Position numbers and translations under genes: made by a program
Notes under the pieces: model-generated
Databases searched by the model: none
Told to the model about the DNA's origin: nothing
The model's input: the letters and a program-made list of their open reading frames with translations, nothing else
Assembly (NCBI RefSeq): GCF_021018895.1
Contig: NC_079387.1
Location: forward strand, 3,349,083-3,413,082
Direction of reading: 5' to 3'
DNA length: 64,000 bases
DNA from: Seriola aureovittata
Taxonomy: Eukaryota > Chordata > Actinopteri > Carangiformes > Carangidae
In this document: in pieces, positions 38,628-51,657 of the stretch
Position numbering within the stretch: the stretch's first letter is position 1
Layout of the letters: each line of letters begins with the position of its first letter

Positions 38628-38747
<120 letters not shown>

Positions 38748-39329
38748 GGGAGGGGTTTAATGCTGCGTATGTGCTCATAGCAGTGTTTGACAGCAAAACA
38801 ATGGCGCACACACACACACTTTTCAGTCTTTTTTCTACCCTTTCTCCCGGGGGCAAGATCATACAAAGACACTAAACAACCTGACGAGGGTTCTCCACCC
38901 CCCACCCCCCTTTATTCTTCTTCTTTGTCTCTTTTTCTGCGTGCAGATGCAAACATAAACATACACACACACACACAAGGCTGACTCTTCCAGATGAGTA
39001 CATGCTCCTTTACACACCAACAAACTCACACACGTGTAGAGGACAGCAGAGTGCCATCTGGGTGTAACCCCGTCACGCGTGGCAGGACATGCCAAGGTTA
39101 GACGCCACCAGAACGGATGAATCACCCTCCACATACACACACACACACTCACACTCACACACACACACTCACACATAAAAACACACACACACACACCCTA
39201 AATGATTCCCTGGACTCTCGTATACTCTGTCTACCCTCACCTACCCTCTCGCTCTTTTTAGCTGGCCCCTTGAGACCACAGTTATTTCAATGAAGCCCTC
39301 TGTCACTGTCTTGGTGTAGACACTACTGT

Positions 39330-39331
<2 letters not shown>

Positions 39332-39382
<51 letters not shown>

Positions 39383-39396
39383 TATACACACACATA
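39332..39396 (+). repeat. (CA)n microsatellite with TA interruptions
   Basis: CA array to 39378, then a broken stretch with CATACATATACACACACA. Another broken AC stretch lies at 39125-39196. Confidence 0.95.
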
Positions 39397-41052
39397 CTCT
39401 TTACTTAATTGCAACTTTGGTCTTGATTTTGTATTTTGTATTTTCTGTGGCCATCATCTCAGTTCTGATAATGTCGTACTCTCGAATGAGATCTAGGAAC
39501 GTGGTAACTGCTCTTCAATGAAGTCCAACAGGGCAAGAAACCAACAGTCAGACAATCAGACGCCAATAGTTTTGCCAGACCAACTAACTGCTTTATTTAC
39601 AGGTGATACCAAAAGTAGGTACTTTCAAAATGTTCGTGATTATCCCTCATTGCACACGAATTTGTGTCTGCACAACTCCAGTAAGATTGTTAGATCAAGG
39701 TTGAACCAGGAACTCACCAGAAAATAGTGATGGATATTTATAATGAACAGCATTTTGACTAGCTAGTTGTGTCTCTTATCTGGTCTGCCTTTTCACTGAT
39801 GCAACAATTAACATGGTGAACACAATCAGAACTACAAAAATAAGACATGGTTGCAATGAATGGAATCTTCCCTTTTTACTAAAAAGAAAAATTGAAATGA
39901 GGCTTAATCACTAAATCTCAGCAGGTGCCAAAACATTTATGCAATTTTAAAAGGCTAAAACTCATTGTTTTATCTCTGAAAAAATTTAAGAAGCCCCAAA
40001 GACAAGCTGCTGTTTTTAATAGCTGCTGTGAAACTGCCCACTGGGACAAATAAAAGTTGAAACCTGAGCTTGATCTTGAAGATGAATGTGCCTTTGAGTC
40101 GACCTCTCCCTCTTGGATTACATCCCTTCATCCCTTAGTTGTTCAAATTTACTCTTATCTTAAAAAAAGACAAAACTTCTCTTTTTAATGTCTCCCCTGG
40201 ACAATTTTTCTTAATTTTTTTTCCCCTCAAGATCTCTGACCTCTTTACTTAGGGTGATGTTCACATGTGAGCTTCTGTTTATACATTCATTCTGATGAGG
40301 CGCATCAAGGAAACACCCAGATGCTGTGAATGAATATTACCCTTAATCAAACACCTCAACTTTTGCAATTGCAAAGTCAAAAACCAACATGCACAGTGGG
40401 ACAATAAGAGATTGAGTGGCCTTGACCTAGAAAGGTCCAGGTCTTGTCTTTTTGTTGTAACACTGGTTCTACCATGTTCAGTATGATGATTGGTGTGTTT
40501 TTAAAATGTTTCAGGGTGGAGTGCGTCATCATTACAGTAGGGAGAGGAGTCAGAGTGCTGAAACAAGACTACGACGTGGAGAGTAAAGGACACCGCTTAT
40601 TCACAGAGAGGTACGGAAACACAAGCAGAAAGAATGAAATGAACCAGGGAGGATATTGAGTGTCCGGTTTGGGTATCAGCTCAACTGGACAACACACAAC
40701 ACACACACACACAGACACACACTTGGGTCCAGATGCCCAGATTTGTCTGGCCATCGTAAATCAGTCCAATAAAGAGATCTAAATTAGGCCATCATCAATA
40801 CAGATGGGCCTGTTTCCCCTGTGCGTGTGCATGCGCGTGCGTGCGTGTGTGTGTGTGATTTAGCCCTGGCTCGGATCTCGATATGATGTCTAGTTGCCAG
40901 GAGAGAGAGAGCGAGTGAGGAATGAGGAAAGTAGGAAAGAGAAAAAAAGATAAAGAGGAAGAAAGACACTTCGTTCCCAGTAAACATAATTCGCATGATT
41001 GCTCTGGTTTGGTGGGTAAATATTGGATGAAGGGAGGCTCAATTACTCTCTC

Positions 41053-41054
<2 letters not shown>

Positions 41055-41104
<50 letters not shown>
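41055..41104 (+). repeat. (CA)n microsatellite, 50 bp
   Basis: Perfect CA array just before the (CACG)n array. Confidence 0.97.
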
Positions 41105-41107
<3 letters not shown>

Positions 41108-41125
41108 TCACACAGATGCACGCTG

Positions 41126-41142
41126 TCACACACACACACACA

Positions 41143-41210
<68 letters not shown>
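41126..41210 (+). repeat. (CA)n into (CACG)n tetranucleotide array, 85 bp
   Basis: A short CA array changes at about 41141 into about 17 perfect CACG units. This is the only long CpG-containing array in the window. It explains the THAR repeats of the plus-strand open frame and the RACV repeats of the minus-strand one. Confidence 0.97.
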
Positions 41211-42528
41211 GAAGGACAAGAGCCTGTAAATCTCTAAATCACTGCCCAACAAAGAGGCCTACAGGGACACTATCCCTCCCTCCCTCTTTTATTCCTTGTC
41301 TCCTTCCTCTCATTCTCTCCCTTCGTCCTCCTCCTTATTGGCTCCTCTGTTCCTCATCTCTGCTTGGAAATTTATTTTCTTATTTATTTTTTATCTTGTG
41401 ATAAATCATAAGCTCATGTAACCGTTTATCTTTCATTACACACACAACCTCGTGGTGTACTTTGACATGTTTGAAGTGAGAAGTGCTGACGGAAACATTT
41501 GCTGCCTTCAAGAAAAGTCACCTGCATTAATGCCACTTCAGCTCTTTTGTTTGTTTTTTTCTTGCTTTTCCCATTGCAGTTACTGCTTGTCCTCAGTCAT
41601 TTTCCACTGTTTCGTATGCTATTGTCATTTGCATTTTCTGATTTATCAATCTTTACCCTTTAGTTTCACTGTCTCAGTTGCATTTTAGCAATGTCGTTGC
41701 CTCTCTTTAAGGTTTACAATGGGTTGTCAAAACAGGAAGTTTCTTGTGAACAAGTCTTATGAACAAATACTATATGGATTCATAAATATAAACATTCATT
41801 GCATTGCTCTATCTTACGTGGTGTAACTCAGTGTAGTTTTGCTCTTTCCCAGTTATTATACACTACAACAGCAGATGCTTGTTTGCAATAAACAGAGAGA
41901 TGATAGCATTCTTAGCATGAGCAGTAATAACAAAAACGAGCGCCACCTGCAGAAACTCAAACCATCACTTGAAAACCTGAAGTGCAGAAACAGCACAGCA
42001 ATAAGCTCATAGCAACAGTGACGTCTACTTTGCTAATTTTATCATTTTTTACAGTGCAGGCCACGAGCACAAAAGGGCAGTGTTGTACTAAAAACTATTT
42101 TTAGAATAATAGAGAGCCCTTTAGAAGTAGGTTACTTCTTTATAGATGCAATGTCTCATTTTAACACATTTAAAATAAAGAAACTTAACATAGATTCCAC
42201 ATAGTTACACACAGACAGAACATCAACACAGACAGCGTCAAGAGTATCCTCACTTTGTCCACAACAGTGTAACTCCTTCCTGTCCCTCTGTGTCCTGCCC
42301 TCCTCTCTTCTGAATATAAGCCCCTCCTCTTTCTGCGTCTCCCCTCCATCAAAAAAGATTTATTCTTTTCCTCCTCATGCCGTCACCATGAGACTGATGC
42401 AGACGTCTGGGCTGTGTGTGTGTTTGCGTGTCCTCAGTTGACTTTACCTATTCACCTCTCCATACGTCTTCCCACCTGCCTATCTCTCCTTTACTTTTCC
42501 ATCCTCACTTACTGCCTTGCACAAAAGG

Positions 42529-42532
<4 letters not shown>

Positions 42533-42587
<55 letters not shown>
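42533..42587 (+). repeat. (AC)n microsatellite, 55 bp
   Basis: Perfect AC array. An opposed GT array with a single extra G follows at 42664-42701, so the two are an inverted pair 76 bp apart. Confidence 0.97.
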
Positions 42588-42592
<5 letters not shown>

Positions 42593-42663
42593 ATAGGGCT
42601 CTTAAGAAATCACTGCACAAACACCATATGTTTCATTCTCAAGGTGTACAAACAGAAATAAAC

Positions 42664-42701
42664 TGTGTGTGTGTGTGTGTGGTGTGTGTGTGTGTGTGTG
42701 T
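42664..42701 (+). repeat. (GT)n microsatellite, 38 bp, one interruption
   Basis: GT units with a GG break near 42680; partner of 42533-42587. A 21-base poly-T run follows at 42795-42815. Confidence 0.95.
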
Positions 42702-43009
42702 TCTTTTTTTCTTTTCTATCTACCTTCCTCCCTCAATGACACTATTTACTTCAGTGTGTGTACACATGCTCAGCTTTGTTTAGGCAGTTAAGTGTTTTTT
42801 TTTTTTTTTTTTTTTAAAGTTCATGTTTATTTGCATCATTTCATCATTGATCATTTTTTCAGCTCACTTGTACTTTTCAGACGACCCCTCACTCACTCCA
42901 TTTTGTTGCCATTCATTTGCTCTGTGGCCTTGAGCTCCACTTTACTGTTGGTCAGTGGAGTATTTTTCTATCACTGAGACAATACTGGAACTCTTTCATC
43001 TGCTGCTCC

Positions 43010-43012
<3 letters not shown>

Positions 43013-43049
<37 letters not shown>

Positions 43050-43084
43050 TGTGTGTGTGCGTGTGCGCGTGTGCGTGTGCGTGC
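43013..43084 (+). repeat. (GT)n/(GC) compound microsatellite
   Basis: GT units with a GG break near 43041, ending in GTGCGC units. Opposed by the CA array at 43233-43289. Confidence 0.95.
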
Positions 43085-43232
43085 GCAAGAGAGAGACTGA
43101 GTGGACATATCATTTTTGTGCCAACACATGAGCATCTGCTTCCTTTTTCCTCCTCTTCTCTCTCACTCACTCTCCTGCTTTCCCTGCTATCAAGCGTGGC
43201 TTTAGTCACACACACCCTGGCAGGAAAATACA

Positions 43233-43234
43233 AA

Positions 43235-43285
<51 letters not shown>

Positions 43286-43289
43286 ACAC
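43233..43289 (+). repeat. (CA)n microsatellite, 57 bp
   Basis: CA array with two TA interruptions, complementary to 43013-43084. Confidence 0.95.
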
Positions 43290-44914
43290 CAGAATGGCGT
43301 GTCCTTTCACTCTTTCTCTCCCCTCTCTTCTCCTTTCATCCTCTCTCCTTCAAGTAGTAATTCATGAAAATTCATAGTATGACAAATTAATTTTGCCTTT
43401 TTGTATTATTGTATTGAGATTCAATTTTGGCTTAACAGTCCCACAAAGATCCCTCAGCCTCCCTAAAATGCATGACAGTATTTTATACCCAGTGCTACCT
43501 CTAGCTTAGCTTTAGGTATTCAGTTTAAACGGAGACAAACATTAAGGAAGTTAGGGAAACACTCTGATTGCTTTGGAGGTTTGTAGAAAAATATTCTTAA
43601 ATTTTTCCCCTTGTCTGTATCTGAAATCTTCTTTTCCCATTTCAATCTCTATTTATCTGGGGAAAGTGGACTGAGCATGCTTTTCTAGTTGCATCCAGTC
43701 TCTCTGTAAACACTGATTCATGCATTTGAAGGACACTCCTTTATTTGTGTCCAAAACATTGTATTCTGGTTTGATAGTCTGAGGGTGCACACCTCTTCTG
43801 CATAAAGGCGTGTTCTCCTCCTTTACCTTGTAAGCTCCTGACGCACCTGCACACGTAACCACTCCTTCTACCGTGCATACTTGCTGACTGTCTATAACTG
43901 TCCCCCTCTAGCGAAATCTAACATGAAATGGCTTTTAATGTGAAGTTGTGCAGCTGTAAATCTGATAAAACCACAAGCTGCTGCTTCTGGTTCAGTAGTA
44001 GGGGCTTTAGACTTGGAGTCAATTCAGATTTTGGTTGAGTCAGAAAAAGAAGGACATTAGACTTGCAAGAAAATGTAAGATGCTGCATTGGTGGGGGCGT
44101 GTTGCTTCATGTACAGTGGAGTCCAGTTTCAGTACAGTTGATAACTTTATAATAAAAACAGAATATATATACAGCATTCATGTTACAAGTAGGGTTTTCT
44201 TCTTCTTCTGTTAGACTTGAAAAGCAAAGTCCCATGTTTTGATCTCGGACTTGGTCTCACTTTTGTGAAAAAAATCCACTTGTTTTCATTCAGAGACTTC
44301 TAAAGCAAATTTAAGGCTTGTCACTGGGACTTGCCGTCTATGACTTAAGATGACACTCATTTGTTTAGGGAAGATGTGGAAATATTCCTTTGCATTTGTC
44401 ATTTCTCCAGCCAGTCAGGGAATTCAGTTCTGTTGCTCTATGTCCCTGCTGCATCATACATTCTGCACATAAATAGCACTGACAACAACCTGCTGGTTAG
44501 GTGCTCTTTGACACAGTCACCCATATTTGCACCAGGCACATAGCTGCCATTCCCAAGTGAAGCAGGAAATGGAAAGCACTGGAAGACAAAGTTAAAAAAA
44601 AAAATAAAACACCTCATAGCTTTTTAGAAAAATAATCAGTTTGATGGCAGGTAAATCCTTCTCATCCCTATTTCAACAATATTCTGACCTCAGGGTCACA
44701 AGTTTCTTGTAGCTGCCACGTAAAGTGTGAAATTGAAGGTAAAAGTGGAGACTGGAGGTTCCTCCAGGACATCAGCAATATGTTTCCTTTCTCTGCTGCT
44801 CTTTTGTCAATCAGTCACTGATCTCACTATCACCAGGACAATGGCTATGAAGTTTCTCTTTGTTCAGACTGCATGTGACTGAGAGGAAGGGTCTGCGTCC
44901 TGAGATTGCGTCTG

Positions 44915-44945
<31 letters not shown>

Positions 44946-45289
44946 TTGTCTCTCTCTTCTCACTATCTCATGAGTGTGTGCATCTTCTATTTGTGTGCAG
45001 CTGTTGTGTGTGTCTTCGTGTCTCTGCATGCTGCCATTTGTGTGTCTGTTCATACACGTGCTGTGCTTCCTTGGAATGGTGTGTGTGTTCTTTGCTTCCT
45101 TGTGCGCGTGTGTGTGTGCATGTGTATGTGTGTGTCATCCATAGAGGACAATAGCCTGGGTCATCTGACTGAGAGGCTGCAGACCACTAGTATCACATGA
45201 CAGAGGCTGAAGGCCACGTCTTTGTTACCAGGCCTATTGTTAAAGCTAAGGAGACAGCTGGGGCAGGGGAAGGGAATCACTGCATGCAC

Positions 45290-45290
<1 letters not shown>

Positions 45291-45337
<47 letters not shown>
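45291..45337 (+). repeat. (AC)n microsatellite, 47 bp
   Basis: Perfect AC array; first of a cluster with 45471-45514 and 45684-45779. Confidence 0.97.
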
Positions 45338-45339
<2 letters not shown>

Positions 45340-45469
45340 TTCACACAGATATAGAGGAAGACCATACAAATACACACACGCACGCACACACACATACATT
45401 GCCCCCTCGTGACTCCAATCAGGCTCAGTGACAAAGATGATGCCTTCTTCTTCTCAACTGGAATACTAA

Positions 45470-45470
<1 letters not shown>

Positions 45471-45514
<44 letters not shown>
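45471..45514 (+). repeat. (AC)n microsatellite, 44 bp
   Basis: Perfect AC array, opposed by the GT array at 45684-45779. Confidence 0.97.
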
Positions 45515-45518
<4 letters not shown>

Positions 45519-45681
45519 GCTATAATTATAGTGACAGAAACTGGCAGGTGGCATTGTCTGTACCATACCACTTTCTGTCAACCAACAGCAGAGAGAAAGA
45601 GACAGTGAGGAGGACTTGAGTTACTTAGTCCTCATACTTGCTTAATGACACTGACAGCAGCAAAGAGTGTGCTTTCACATG

Positions 45682-45781
<100 letters not shown>

Positions 45782-47185
45782 TAAACCATGTTTCCGCAAA
45801 ATATATTTTTATAATTGGCTTTAGCAAATAGTTTTGTAGGAAATGAAATAATCAACAGCTCGGTTAAATATTGAAAAAGATAACTCCAAAGATAAAGCAC
45901 AAAATGATGTTTTCACTCTTCTGACCTGTTCTTAGTCTTTAGCGCTTCAGTACTCTACAGCTAACGATATGTTGCATGATCCAAATCCCAGTGTCCTGTG
46001 TCAAAATTTGAAGCTTTGCACACCAATCCACCCACCCTGACCTACAAGACAAGGTCACATTTAACTTTGGTCCAGCAGATGTGAAGCAGTTTTTCTTAAT
46101 TTTTTTTTATTCATAATTACTGCAGACGTCATCAGATCTACACAGATTGTTGATGGGAATCCCCCAGTCTGAAAGGATTCCCGAAGATAGCTGAGTTATT
46201 TCTATTTTGTATTTGAATAGAGGCTTTTGGTGTCCCATGACAGTCTAAAATTCAGTGTCAGATGTGTTGGTTCCCCGTTAAGATATTTCATCATTAAATA
46301 TTTAATTTTCAGAATTCCTTGGCATAGAAAATAGTTGTTTTTTAGCAACTGAAACCTTGTGTAAAGTATCATCAATTAGTAGCTTGGTTCCAGCAATGTC
46401 TCTAGTGGTAAAAGCCTTGTAAAACTATCATCACATGAACCCTAGTGTGTAAGACCTAAGTGCCAAACGCTCTACGCTTAAAATGACACATCAGAGTTGA
46501 GAAAAAGGGAGGAGAGGAAAAGAAAGCAGGATAGGTATAGTGTTTGAATTTCACCGGCTCTCTAAAGGCTGATCCGTTTCTCCGAGTGTGTGTGCGCCTT
46601 CTGGGTACGTTACAAATAGAAGACAAGAAAGTTTAGGTCAACAGAAGGATGGAGTAAACGTAAGGGGGAAAAATATAAATGTAAGGCTAATGGATTGACA
46701 CAGATGAAGCTTTAATATTACAGTGTGTTGATTCACTGAAACATCACTGTTCACAATAAAAAAAAAAATAAACCAATGAACCCAAACTTAAGCACCAAGG
46801 CATTGATTTAAAGCTGTAGAGCATTTTGTATTTGTAGAGAGAATCTGATAGAAAACCCACGATTCCTGAGAGTTGCGCTCTGTCCCTTTTTCAGTGGAAT
46901 CGTATGAAGAGGAAGCGGAAAAGATGAGTGAATAGATGAATAAGGGGAGAGGAAGGATAACAAAGAATCTAAAACGGCGGAGAAAGACATGAGAACTTCA
47001 GCCTTTCATGAAGTGCACAGCTTATGAAATAAGATAGCCCTGAAATGTGAGTGTGTGACCACTCTGCCTCCAAGTGTGTGTGTGTGTGTTTGTGCCGTTC
47101 AAGTCAAAGGGCAGATTTCGATGGCAACCACACCTACACTTCAAGGGAAGGTATCTCTGCTCTTTCAGATGAACACAAATGAGTA

Positions 47186-47188
<3 letters not shown>

Positions 47189-47222
<34 letters not shown>
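47189..47222 (+). repeat. (GT)n microsatellite, 34 bp
   Basis: Perfect GT array followed by GAGAGAG. Confidence 0.95.
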
Positions 47223-47229
<7 letters not shown>

Positions 47230-47839
47230 TGAGGCGCAGCTGTGCTGTCGTTTGGTGCTGACAGAGCCAGTGAGGATCCTTGAACTGGAAAGATGAGAAC
47301 GTCCTCTAGAAGGCTTCATAAAACCGTCTCATTGTCCCTCCTCACACACACACACATACACACACACAACTATGACAACTTCATCCCTTTACAAGACTTC
47401 AGGCCTCTATTCTTTGCTTCACATTTACTTTGTTTGTGTGTGTGTGTGTTTGGTGGAGATTTTGCGCATGTGCTCTGGCATGTCTAAGTCACCAAAGTGT
47501 AGGTGTACTTCAAATATCATACCAAAACTTTAACACACACACACACTCAGGCAAGTTAAGAGTGCCTTGCCCAGTGCTGCTGGCAGACTTAACCAACGAC
47601 TCATCAATCAGTTTTCAATATAAAAAAAGAAAGAGGAAACGTTCCTCTTCCTCTTGGCAGAAGGTGGAAGCTGACACCTTTCCCTGAGTGTCCTGGCAAA
47701 GAAAATCTCTCTCTGTCTCTTTTTGTTTTCCCTATTCTTTTTTTTTTGAAGATGAGACTATTCCCTGTCTCCTTTCCCAGCCTCCTTCCTTTCTTTGCCT
47801 TCCTCATTAGTTAGTGGGCAGAGCCGCAATTAGGACAAA

Positions 47840-48783
47840 ATTGTTTCAGAGAAGAGGGACTGTAAGGGAGGGGAGGGGAAGGAGGAAATGGGAGGCAGCA
47901 AAGATGGAGAGAAAGAAAGGGAGAGAGAGAGAGAGAGAGACAGAGGTAAACAAGAAAGAAGAGTTGAAAGAATGTGGCTGGAGAGGAGGGGAGGAGGAGG
48001 TAATTAATGAAGCTGCTATAATTACTGAGGCCTGTTTACGCCAGCTTTGGAAGACAACACTCACACACACAAACTCCCGACAAATTACACTCACCTTTCC
48101 ACAGCAATAATCTGCAATTATTATTTAAAATGCTAGAGGTGTACATTGACTAATGACACAACCTTTTCCTAATAACCCGTCAAACCTAAGAACACTTTCT
48201 AATTTCACCAGGTAGACGGTGTCGACTAAGATTAAATTCTTTTTTAACCAGGAAGATGTAAGAAAAAAAGAAATTATTTAACCTTGCACGACCAATTTTT
48301 ACTGTATAATTTAACAAAGAACAGATTTGTATTGTAGAAAGCAAAGCTGAGGGGAACAAAGATGAGAAGATGAGACAAGTAGGGGGAGAGAGGAAAAAGA
48401 AGATAAGATGTAGATCTGAAGGGAGTCCAGGAAAGAATAAGACAAAAGTTGGAGGTCAGAGGAAGAGTAGGTGAGACGGTTGGAGAAAAGGAAAGAAAAG
48501 AAGAAGTGTGGAGGACGGGGAGAGAAAGGGACAAGAGTAGAGGAGGAAGAGGCAGCAGTGGACAGAAAGGGAGTCGAGAACAAATGAAAGGGGGACAAAA
48601 GAAGAAGAGGGGAAGGAGAGGAGGCGACGGAGAGAACATACTGACAGAGGACAGATTCAGCAGGAAGGAGAGGGAGCAAGGAAAGAGCAAAAAGAGGAGG
48701 AGAAAGGAGGGGAGGGGTGTGTGATGGGGGACAAACCAAGGTGGAACTCTGATGATGCTAAATTTGGCAAAAGGAGAAGACTG

Positions 48784-48857
<74 letters not shown>

Positions 48858-49060
48858 GGGAGACTTGCTGAATCGGCTGTGGTTCCAGTTTCACGCCTCT
48901 GAGTTTGACAGGGGGAGAGAGAGGGAGAGAGAAGGAGCGAGAGAGAGGGTCCCTAGCCAGTAATGTTCCCTCAGGGCGGACGGACGAAAGGATGGTGGAA
49001 GGGATGGAGGGAGGTGAAGGGAGAGAAGGAGGCAGGCAGGAAAGGGGACAGAGTAAGAGA
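47840..49060 (+). repeat. long purine-rich (GA/GGA) block with an embedded (GT)n array
   Basis: The plus strand is overwhelmingly A and G over 47840-47995, 48335-48720 and 48905-49060. A 71-bp GT array sits in the middle (48786-48856). The repeated words are GGAGAG, GAAAGA and GGAAGGAG without a fixed period. The strand bias produces long low-complexity open frames on both strands that should not be read as genes. Confidence 0.85.
47985..48130. promoter_or_regulatory. candidate intronic regulatory element of prox1
   Basis: GGTAATTAATGAAGCTGCTA and TAATTACTGAGGCCTG form a complex patch with two TAATTA-type cores within otherwise purine-rich DNA. Inference only. Confidence 0.3.
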
Positions 49061-49537
49061 AGGAAATTTATACCTACCTTTGCGAACACATTATCGCACA
49101 GAGGACGCACATGTTCTTTTACTAAAGTCCTTATCAGCATCTTCTCCTGATTACAGTTATATCTAATAGTGCTGCAAATTGGCTCTTTAACTCCAAATCT
49201 AGACCTTTTTTCAACAGTTGTAAGTTTGACTTTTCTACCTTTCAAGCACTGTATGTAAATGAACTTTCAGAGTATTGAGGGCAGTCATCTTCTCATTGTC
49301 TCTGGTCTTCCCTGGTCTGTGTGTCAGTACGTTTAATACCCAAATAGATCCAGCTGAGTTCTCTTTTGGCTCTGATCAAGTGTCATGTCCACACCTCTGC
49401 AGGAGGGGCATGTGTTTTTAGACGCTTCTGCTTGTTAAAACACAGAGAGCCAGAAAATGATGGATTCTTCAGGAGATGTTTACTGTTTTTGTTTCTGATT
49501 TACAACTACCACTACTTGGATGTATCTCAAACTTCAA

Positions 49538-49799
49538 GTCAATTAGTCCATTAGTCAGTTGACATGAAATTAATTGCCAACTACTTTTATTATGTCATAG
49601 TAATCTGATCATGTTCGGTGTTTGGACTGTTGCTGGGACAAAGAAAACTGCTTGAAGACATATTAAGACAGCATGGGCCTCAGGAAGTTTTAACAGTTAC
49701 TGTTTTCTGACGTTTCATTTATTATTTCTTTAACTGAGGAAATAACTGGCATATTAATCAATATTGAAATCAATCATTAGTTGCTTATTTCCAGCAGTT
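49538..49799 (-). mobile_element. degraded copy of the hAT-like MITE family in a prox1 intron
   Basis: The plus strand runs GTCAATTAGTCCATTAGTCA, GACATGAAATTAATTGCCAA, GTTTGGACTGTTGCTGGGAC, TTTTCTGACGTTTCATTTAT and AATCAATCATTAGTTGC. This is the reverse order of the family's landmarks, so the element lies on the minus strand. Confidence 0.55.
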
Positions 49800-50551
49800 A
49801 GCAGTCAATTGTCGGGGACTGTTAGGAGAACCCCATTGCTGATGGTGCATATGTTCAAAGAAAGATAGTGAAACCATTATATTCACATAGCCTTTTTGGA
49901 AAATCAGATCTGCAAGTCAAACAATTATCTCACATTTACATTCTCAATAGACAATGCAAAATGATAACTACTACAATATCCTAACTATGAGGGTAAAACA
50001 AAAAAATACAAATGCAACTTAATAGTTTATCTATCTCAGCCTCCGGTATCAAGTATCCTCACCTTGATTTTCATATTGAACTGAAATGAACTTAAGCAAA
50101 AGTAATGAAAGCCGGAAGGCTGACAAACGAACTTAAAAATGTGTGATAAGCTTTCAAGGATTGTTGGCACCAATTTAAAGTATAATTGCTATGTGGTTGA
50201 AAGGCGAAGCCACCGTCATGGTTCCCGATTCCTCACCTCAGTATGAACCCTACCCTATAATCCCTAAAAATAACCCCACTGAAGACGGGCCAGAGTAAAC
50301 ACAAATTAACACAACAATTATTTGCATGTGTGTGTGTCTGTTTCCTGTACAGGTTCTTTACATACACACCTGTAAAAAGCTACCTGACTCTCGTTATGCA
50401 AAGCATGCAAAGCATTTGCTATTCATTCGTCCAAAGAGGATATTCAGATACCTTAAAGTCAGCGTGTGTATGACTGTCTGTGTGTTGTGTCTGCAAATCT
50501 TGTTCTTTATACATTTAAGCTTCAACATTCATCTCCCTAAGCAAAAAAAGA

Positions 50552-50555
<4 letters not shown>

Positions 50556-50647
<92 letters not shown>
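50556..50647 (+). repeat. (GT)n microsatellite, 92 bp
   Basis: Perfect 46-unit GT array, opposed by the CA array 176 bp further on. Confidence 0.98.
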
Positions 50648-50648
<1 letters not shown>

Positions 50649-50822
50649 AGTGGTGAGGTGTGCGCTAATGGACATCTAAATGCTGCTGATGTTTCGTTAG
50701 ATAGTTTAAGGCCCCTCAGGTCCGATATTGGGAGAGAAAAAGTGAGGGAGAGAATGTGACTTCTGCAAATCGCTTTGACAAGGACACCCGCGCCCCGAGC
50801 GGCGTCCTCTTTCGCCTCATCG

Positions 50823-50949
<127 letters not shown>

Positions 50950-51462
50950 TGCGACATCCACACCTCAGCAGAATTGTGAGGTGACTGTTGCGCTCCGAAC
51001 AGCTGACTTGGTAGAGGACGTTTGTGTGAGTGGGCGCAAGTTATGCTGAATCCAGTTTTAATTCAGTTTTGAATGTGAAGAAACAGAGAAACAGTTTGCA
51101 AATGATGAAAGTCTTAATTTTCCGAAGCAATGTGCAGTGGATAAAGGAAAGGTAACAGCTGAAATATTTTGGAAAGAAAACCAATCACATGTTGACTAGA
51201 CTGAAGGCGAACTGGCCCTCTATCCTGAATTCCAGCAAAGGAACCTTGCAAGGAATTTAAAAAAAAAAAGCTTTGTATTGAGTAAAATGCTTTTTTTTTA
51301 CATGTTAAAAAATGTTTTGAGAGGGTTTAAGATAACTTTCACAAGTTAGCAATTAAATGCACAAACTTTCTTGCCATTTTACTCTGTTGAGCTGAAGAAG
51401 CTTTGTTACGTCCCTCCAAACTCTGAACAGATCATTATATCCCAACATCTGGCCCATCTTAC

Positions 51463-51657
51463 CTCAAAGTCATTGGCCTTGTTGTAGTGCATGTTGAGTG
51501 CCCTGAAGAGCTCAGCGTCGCGGCCGACTGTCATCTCCTCTGAAGCGGTTACACCCTCGTTGATGGCCTGTCGGGCAAACTTCTCCATCTGGATGTAGTA
51601 GAACTCCCTGAAGTTGCTGAACCACTTGATCAGCTGGGAGGTGATGCAGCGATTGAA
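51463..51657 (-). CDS. prox1: prox1 coding exon, second from last: homeodomain recognition helix and start of the Prospero domain
   Basis: The minus strand gives 65 codons starting FNRCITSQLIKWFSNFREFY and ending ALNMHYNKANDFE. The segment holds the third, DNA-contacting helix, with the Prospero signature WFSNFRE in place of the WFxNRR of ordinary homeodomains. The first helix of the fused Prospero domain follows (YYIQMEKFARQAI). The acceptor is TATTCCAG (AG at 51659-51658) and the donor is GAG|GTAAGA (GT at 51462-51461). Both ends are phase 0. The stretch EGVTASEEMTVGRDAELF is the most variable part of the domain among PROX proteins and here differs from the usual PROX1 wording. The ORF reading through the donor picks up a few intronic codons that are not part of the protein. 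The intron towards the next exon is 13,870 bp and the one before is 9,045 bp. Confidence 0.97.

Noticed and set aside
41141..41210. Regular array considered as CRISPR or coding repeat (THAR units)
   Set aside because: A 4-bp perfect tandem repeat without spacers in vertebrate DNA; simply a microsatellite.
44010..44345. Several TTAGACTTG/GGACTTGG words resembling a fish ACTTG-rich repeat
   Set aside because: Words are scattered and the rest does not match; left unannotated.
48274..49245. 323-codon open frame on the minus strand, the longest in the window
   Set aside because: Its residues are serine/proline/leucine and HTHT low complexity, produced by the purine-biased strand and the embedded GT array; no domain and no splice context.
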